The notes below the pieces were generated by a model, which saw nothing but the letters and a program-made list of their open reading frames with translations, did no database searches and was not told the DNA's origin. The position numbers were made by a program, and so were the translations under genes. This document shows positions 5,320 to 8,399 of a stretch of DNA of 8,399 nucleotides, one piece after another (positions within the stretch are counted from its first letter, which is position 1; each line of letters opens with the position of its first letter). The stretch lies in contig NZ_UPZP01000098.1 of NCBI RefSeq assembly GCF_900538805.1, positions 1 to 8,399 of the forward strand, written 5' to 3'. The DNA is from an uncultured Dialister sp. GTDB taxonomy: Bacteria; Bacillota; Negativicutes; Veillonellales; Dialisteraceae.

Positions 5320-6390
5320 ATGAATTTTCCTAAGCTTCATATCGGTGATTTAACAGCCAATATTCCTATCATCCAGGGCGGTATGGGCATCGGTGTCAGT
5401 CTTTCCGGACTGGCCGGCGCCGTAGCAAAGGAGGGAGGCATCGGAGTGATTTCCGCTGCCCAGGTGGGATTCAACGAACCCGATTTCCGTACCAACACAG
5501 TGAAGGCCAATATCCGCGCCCTGAAGGACCAGCTTCATAAGGCAAGGGAAAAAGCGAAAAACGGCATTATCGGCGTCAATATCATGTGGCGCGGCCAGCA
5601 TTACGAAGACTATGCCCGTACTGCAGCAGAAAACGGCGCCAGCATCATCTTCTCCGGCGCCGGTCTCCCGGCGGACCTTCCGGCCTGTGTGGAAGGCACG
5701 GATACCAAAATCGCTCCCATCATCGGCTCCCCCAAGGCTGCCAGGGTCATTCTGAAGCTCTGGGCCAAACATCACAACCGCACTGCAGATCTGGTGGTCA
5801 TTGAAGGCCCCAAGGCCGGCGGCCATCTGGGCTACACCAGGGAACAGGTAAAAATGCATGAAAGCGACGGTTATGAAAATGAAATCAAAGAAATCCTCGC
5901 AGTGGTTAAAGAATTTGAAGAAAAATTCAACAAGAAAATCCCTGTAGTCTTCGGCGGCGGCATTTTTGACAAAAAAGACATTGAACACTACCTCTCCCTA
6001 GGCCTTTCCGGCGTACAGATGGCCACCCGCTTCGTGGCCACAAAGGAATGCGATGCAGCAGAAGCCTTCAAGAATATGTATGTCAAAGCCAAATCCTCCG
6101 ACGTCACCATCGTGCAGAGCCCCGTCCACATGCCTGGCCGCGCCCTGCTGAATCCCTTCGTCTGCGCCTTCCGACAGGGAAGAATTCCGGTGACCAACTG
6201 CTTCCACTGCCTTAAGACCTGCGACCCCAGCACCACCCCATACTGTATCACCCAGGCCCTCATCCGCGCCGTCAAAGGGGACGTGGACCACGGCCTCGTC
6301 TTCTGCGGCGCCAATGCCTGGAAAATCAACAGGATTACCACGGTTCACGACTTATTCACAGAACTGGTAGAAGGAACGGGAAAGGCGTAA
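5320..6390 (+). CDS. NMO/2-nitropropane dioxygenase-family flavoprotein, candidate FabK-type enoyl-ACP reductase
   Basis: FMN-dependent TIM-barrel protein of the nitronate monooxygenase/FabK superfamily. Family features are PIIQGGMGIGVS (16-27), GVISAAQVG (42-50), GVNIM (85-89), EGPKAGGHLG (162-171, the GGH flavin-site motif), VVFGGGIFD (209-217) and GVQMATRFVATKEC (231-244). At 356 residues it is longer than typical FabK (about 310-325). The extra C-terminal part carries Cys294, Cys297, Cys301 and Cys309 in CxxCxxxCx7C, plus Cys329. The start at 5320 has AGGAG at 5308-5312, 7 nt upstream. Being divergent from the fapR-led operon, which shows no enoyl reductase gene, favours a role as the trans-2-enoyl-ACP reductase of fatty acid synthesis. 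Nitronate monooxygenase activity cannot be excluded from sequence. No partner gene follows in the same direction before the terminator at 6823. Confidence 0.8.
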   Translation: MNFPKLHIGDLTANIPIIQGGMGIGVSLSGLAGAVAKEGGIGVISAAQVGFNEPDFRTNTVKANIRALKDQLHKAREKAKNGIIGVNIMWRGQHYEDYARTAAENGASIIFSGAGLPADLPACVEGTDTKIAPIIGSPKAARVILKLWAKHHNRTADLVVIEGPKAGGHLGYTREQVKMHESDGYENEIKEILAVVKEFEEKFNKKIPVVFGGGIFDKKDIEHYLSLGLSGVQMATRFVATKECDAAEAFKNMYVKAKSSDVTIVQSPVHMPGRALLNPFVCAFRQGRIPVTNCFHCLKTCDPSTTPYCITQALIRAVKGDVDHGLVFCGANAWKINRITTVHDLFTELVEGTGKA

Positions 6391-6552
6391 TGGATTGCGC
6401 CCTTCGGGCGCAAAGGGTTCAGAAGGTTCAGAGGGTTCAGAGGGTTCAGAGGGGAAGGTTGACGGGGCCTGGGGCCCCGAGGGTTCTTAAGGTTCTTAAG
6501 TTTGACAGACGCTCTGCGTCTGAGGGTTGTGGATTGCCGCTGACGCGGCAAT
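6391..6552. repeat. structured array of four hairpins and two 9-bp tandem repeats
   Basis: Directly after the flavoprotein stop codon lie four perfect short hairpins: 6395-6413 (8-bp stem, TTC loop), 6464-6478 (6-bp stem), 6506-6522 (7-bp stem, TCT loop) and 6533-6552 (8-bp stem, TGAC loop). Between them are four 9-bp units of GGTTCAGAR (6416-6451) and two of GGTTCTTAA (6482-6499). The first and last hairpins share the leading GGATTGC and trailing GCAA with different, still-paired inner stems. No T-run follows any of them, so none is a standard terminator. Confidence 0.7.
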
Positions 6553-6598
6553 AAATATAAAGTCAGCGTTACGGGATTCCCTTCTCTCCCTCATCGTT

Positions 6599-6676
6599 AT
6601 TCTGAGCCGCAGGCGAAGAATCTTGGTGCATGCCGCATATGAGGCAATCGGTAATGAATACTAACCGGCGGGAAAG
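6599..6676 (+). repeat. dispersed ATTCTGAGC...GAAGAATCT element, copy 2
   Basis: Diverged copy of the element at 4917-4996: ATTCTGAGC, then GCGAAGAATCT, GGTGC and a terminal CGGCGGGAAAG. It contains the small palindrome TGCC-CATATG-GGCA (6631-6646). Its end forms the left arm of the hairpin at 6663-6685. Confidence 0.55.
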
Positions 6677-6685
6677 CCGCCGGTT
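6663..6685. other. 9-bp GC-rich perfect hairpin
   Basis: AACCGGCGG (6663-6671) and CCGCCGGTT (6677-6685) pair perfectly around the loop GAAAG. There is no T-run on either side, so it is probably part of the repeat element rather than a terminator. Confidence 0.6.
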
Positions 6686-6822
6686 GGCAGTCAGTTCAAC
6701 ATAGTGTCATTCCGACTTGCAGCCCCGTACACCCCTTCGCCGCTTCGTGGCCCTCTTCCCCTAAAGGAGGCAGGAAAATTGTGTTGTGGCCTCCTCCTCA
6801 CACTCCCCCGCAATCCCACAAT

Positions 6823-6858
6823 AAAAAGCTGCCGAGTCAAATGGCTCTGCAGCTTTTT
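6823..6858. terminator. bidirectional intrinsic terminator between the flavoprotein gene and pyrE
   Basis: AAAAAGCTGC (6823-6832) and GCAGCTTTTT (6849-6858) are perfect inverted repeats. The stem continues after one mismatch with GAGTC/GGCTC (one G-T pair) around an AAAT loop. On the minus strand it ends in TTTTTATT, 15 nt after the pyrE stop; on the plus strand it ends in TTTTTATTTT and would stop readthrough from 5320-6390. Confidence 0.92.
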
Positions 6859-6873
6859 ATTTTCACGATTTCA

Positions 6874-7458
6874 TTATTTCAGATGATGGCTGCCCCGTTC
6901 TGTAATGGGTACGCCAGCTTTGCACAGGGGGCATTCTTCCGGTTTATAAGTCGGAACGGTGAGGTGGAGAAGAGGATATACCTTTTCCTTGGGAACGCCG
7001 AAGTCTGCTTTGCCGCCGGAGCGGTCTACGAAGAGGCCGATGCCTACGATGTCGCCTTTGGCTTTGTTCACCACGTCCACCACTTCTTTGATGGAGCCGC
7101 CTGTGGTGACGATATCTTCTACGATGAGCACCTTTTCACCAGGAGCGATTTTGAAACCCCGGCGAAGGGTCATTTTTCCGTTTTCTCTTTCCGTGAAAAT
7201 GGAACGGACACCCAGGAGGCGGGCAGTAACCTGGGAGAGGATAATGCCGCCGGTGGCCGGTCCGATCACCGTTTCAATGCCCATGTTCTTGAAGTGGTTG
7301 GCAAATTCCTGGCACAGTTTTTCCGTGTATTCCGGATGCTGGAGAACGTTGAATTTTTCAACGTACAGAGGGCTGTGAAGGCCGCTGGTGAGAAGGAAAT
7401 GACCTTCCAGAATGGCTTTTGTTTCTTTCAGTAAAGATTCAACTTCTTTTTCGTTCAT
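6874..7458 (-). CDS. pyrE: orotate phosphoribosyltransferase PyrE
   Basis: Joins orotate to PRPP to give orotidine 5'-monophosphate in de novo pyrimidine synthesis (cytosolic, Mg-dependent, functions as a dimer in the family). The 194 residues fit the shorter PyrE subfamily. Visible are TSGLHSP at 24-30 near the substrate site, GPATGG at 66-71, the flexible catalytic loop region RENGKMTLRRG (91-101), the PRPP-binding motif VEDIVTTGGS at 113-122, and the C-terminal CPLC at 176-179, which the shorter subfamily often has. The ATG at 7456-7458 overlaps the pyrF stop by one base (TAATG) and has an AAAGGAG Shine-Dalgarno within the end of pyrF, so the two are translated together. The stop is followed 15 nt later by a strong terminator hairpin. 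Confidence 0.97.
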   Translation of the reverse strand: MNEKEVESLLKETKAILEGHFLLTSGLHSPLYVEKFNVLQHPEYTEKLCQEFANHFKNMGIETVIGPATGGIILSQVTARLLGVRSIFTERENGKMTLRRGFKIAPGEKVLIVEDIVTTGGSIKEVVDVVNKAKGDIVGIGLFVDRSGGKADFGVPKEKVYPLLHLTVPTYKPEECPLCKAGVPITERGSHHLK

Positions 7459-8198
7459 TATGCATTCTCCTTTATTTCCTTTAAAATCAGACGGGCTGCG
7501 GCACAGGGGTCAATGGCCTGGGTAATAGGCCGGCCGATGACGAGCATGGAGGAGCCGTCCTTGAAGGCCTCCGACGGGGTGGCAATACGTTTCTGGTCGT
7601 CTGTCTGGGCAAAAGAAGGACGGATGCCCGGGGTGACGATGAGGAAATCGTCACCTGCCATTTTGCGGATGGAAGATGCTTCCCTGGGCGATGCCACTAC
7701 GCCGTCTACGCCGGAGTCCTTAGCCAGCTGTGCCAGTTCCAGTACGTGGTCCTGGATGGGAAGATGGCCTCCCACTTCCTGCCAGCCCTGGTCATCAAAG
7801 CTGGTCAGTACGGTAACCGCCAGAATCTTCGGACGTTCCACGCCCAGTTCGTCTGCCGTGATTTTTGCATACCGAGCTGCTGCCTGCATCATGGCCCTGC
7901 CGCCGCCGGCATGGACTGTAATCAGGTTCACTCCCAGACGGGTTACGGAAGCCACACTGTGGCCTACGGTGTTGGGAATATCATGAAGCTTCAGATCCAG
8001 GAACACTTTCTTTCCATGTTCCTTCAGGTAATGAATGGTCTCGCTGCCTGCGCTGTAGTACAGCTCCATGCCCACCTTGTAATAAGAAACCAGATCCCCC
8101 AGTTCGTCTACCAGTTCTTTCATCTTGTCGAAAGAATCCACATCCAGTGCCACGATGAGCCGGTCATCGGCTGTGTAGACTTCTTCTTTCTCGTCCAT
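7458..8198 (-). CDS. pyrF: orotidine 5'-phosphate decarboxylase PyrF
   Basis: Decarboxylates OMP to UMP, the last step of de novo pyrimidine synthesis. The 246 residues fit the type 1 subfamily. The barrel shows LIVALDV (14-20), YKVGMEL (40-46), the catalytic Asp-Lys-Asp array in FLDLKLHDIPNTV (Asp68, Lys70, Asp73), VHAGGG (95-100), TPGIRP (189-194) and the phosphate-binding VIGRPI (220-225). The start at 8198 is supported by GGGAG at 8206-8210. It is the first gene of a two-gene operon with pyrE, reached from the promoter at 8271-8299 through a leader of about 65 nt. I saw no recognisable PyrR-binding element or attenuator in that leader. PyrE and PyrF act consecutively, which explains the coupling. 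Confidence 0.97.
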   Translation of the reverse strand: MDEKEEVYTADDRLIVALDVDSFDKMKELVDELGDLVSYYKVGMELYYSAGSETIHYLKEHGKKVFLDLKLHDIPNTVGHSVASVTRLGVNLITVHAGGGRAMMQAAARYAKITADELGVERPKILAVTVLTSFDDQGWQEVGGHLPIQDHVLELAQLAKDSGVDGVVASPREASSIRKMAGDDFLIVTPGIRPSFAQTDDQKRIATPSEAFKDGSSMLVIGRPITQAIDPCAAARLILKEIKENA

Positions 8199-8270
8199 TC
8201 ACGATCTCCCTTCTCTATTTACTTCAAGAAGTGCGGCAGATTTCCACCGCCGCTTCCCCATATCTGACAT

Positions 8271-8299
8271 ATTATACCATTTCAAGGGCATTCTGACAT
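8271..8299 (-). promoter_or_regulatory. promoter of pyrF-pyrE
   Basis: On the minus strand TATAAT (8276-8271) is a perfect -10, preceded by TGG to make an extended -10. ATGTCA (8299-8294) is a 4-of-6 -35 at 17 bp spacing. Transcription would start near 8264, giving a leader of about 65 nt before pyrF. Confidence 0.8.
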
Positions 8300-8399
8300 C
8301 CTGTTTTTAAGGGTTTTCTTTTTCAGGAAACAGCGGAATACGAATAAAAAAAGGGCTGTGAAAAAATGATTGAGTCTCTATCAGATAGTTAGGCAACCT
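8300..8399. other. region upstream of the pyrF promoter
   Basis: No open frame of useful length enters from the right edge. On the minus strand the imperfect palindrome at 8369-8382 is followed by six Ts (8366-8361), and a second run of seven Ts lies at 8352-8346. This could be the weak terminator of a gene beyond the window. An 11-bp palindrome CTATCAGATAG lies at 8378-8388. Confidence 0.3.

Larger units (their letters stand above)
6553..6822. other. non-coding gap between the repeat array and the pyrE terminator
   Basis: Besides the dispersed element and its hairpin I see nothing gene-like here. A partial GTGTCATTCCGAC at 6704-6716 resembles the start of the dispersed element. The rest, to 6822, shows no promoter, RNA gene or conserved peptide on either strand. 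Confidence 0.5.

Noticed and set aside
6395..6413. Intrinsic terminator of the flavoprotein gene
   Set aside because: The hairpin is strong and well placed but is followed by AAAGGG rather than a T-run; the convincing terminator is at 6823-6858.
6416..6499. Possible CRISPR-like array
   Set aside because: Repeats are 9 bp and directly tandem, with no spacers of regular length and no cas genes nearby.
6345..6551. 68-codon minus-strand open frame with an LNPLNPLNLLNP stretch
   Set aside because: The peptide repeat is only the 9-bp tandem repeat read in frame, and the frame overlaps the end of the flavoprotein gene.

Overview
The window looks like a chromosomal segment of a low-to-mid GC member of the Bacillota, plausibly a Negativicute (Dialister/Megasphaera-like). 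The grounds are a FapR-controlled type II fatty acid synthesis cluster, a FabK/nitronate-monooxygenase-type flavoprotein beside it, and a linked pyrF-pyrE pair. The genus is a guess from overall impression, not from a search.

Layout. From about 4690 down to 171, on the minus strand, runs a fatty acid/phospholipid operon in the order fapR - plsX - fabH - fabD - fabG. PlsX makes acyl-phosphate for phospholipid synthesis, FabD makes malonyl-ACP, FabH starts chains, FabG performs the first reduction of each cycle, and FapR is the expected malonyl-CoA-responsive regulator. fapR/plsX overlap by 8 nt and fabD/fabG are 3 nt apart. The plsX-fabH and fabH-fabD gaps are about 110-120 bp and each holds a clear stem-loop without a U-tract. 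acpP, fabF and fabZ are not in the window. The left end (1-170) holds a large imperfect inverted repeat.

Divergent from fapR, on the plus strand (5320-6390), is a 356-residue NMO-family flavoprotein that may be the enoyl-ACP reductase (FabK-like). It has two tandem candidate promoters and two palindromes that could be operators. The long gap between fapR and this gene (4663-5319) is mostly repeat-derived, non-coding DNA. Downstream (6391-6822) is another non-coding stretch with four short perfect hairpins, two 9-bp tandem arrays and a second copy of a dispersed element also present in the upstream gap.

A strong bidirectional terminator (6823-6858) separates this from the convergent pyrF-pyrE operon (8198 down to 6874), which makes UMP from orotate. 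pyrF has a good extended -10 promoter at 8271-8299.

The genes are ordinary housekeeping genes. I see no defence island, CRISPR array, prophage or obvious new multi-gene system. The points worth a second look are local: a FapR with an apparently altered effector pocket, an Asp at the FabG tetrad Asn position, a Cys cluster in the putative enoyl reductase, its palindromic promoter, and several structured repeat families in the gaps.
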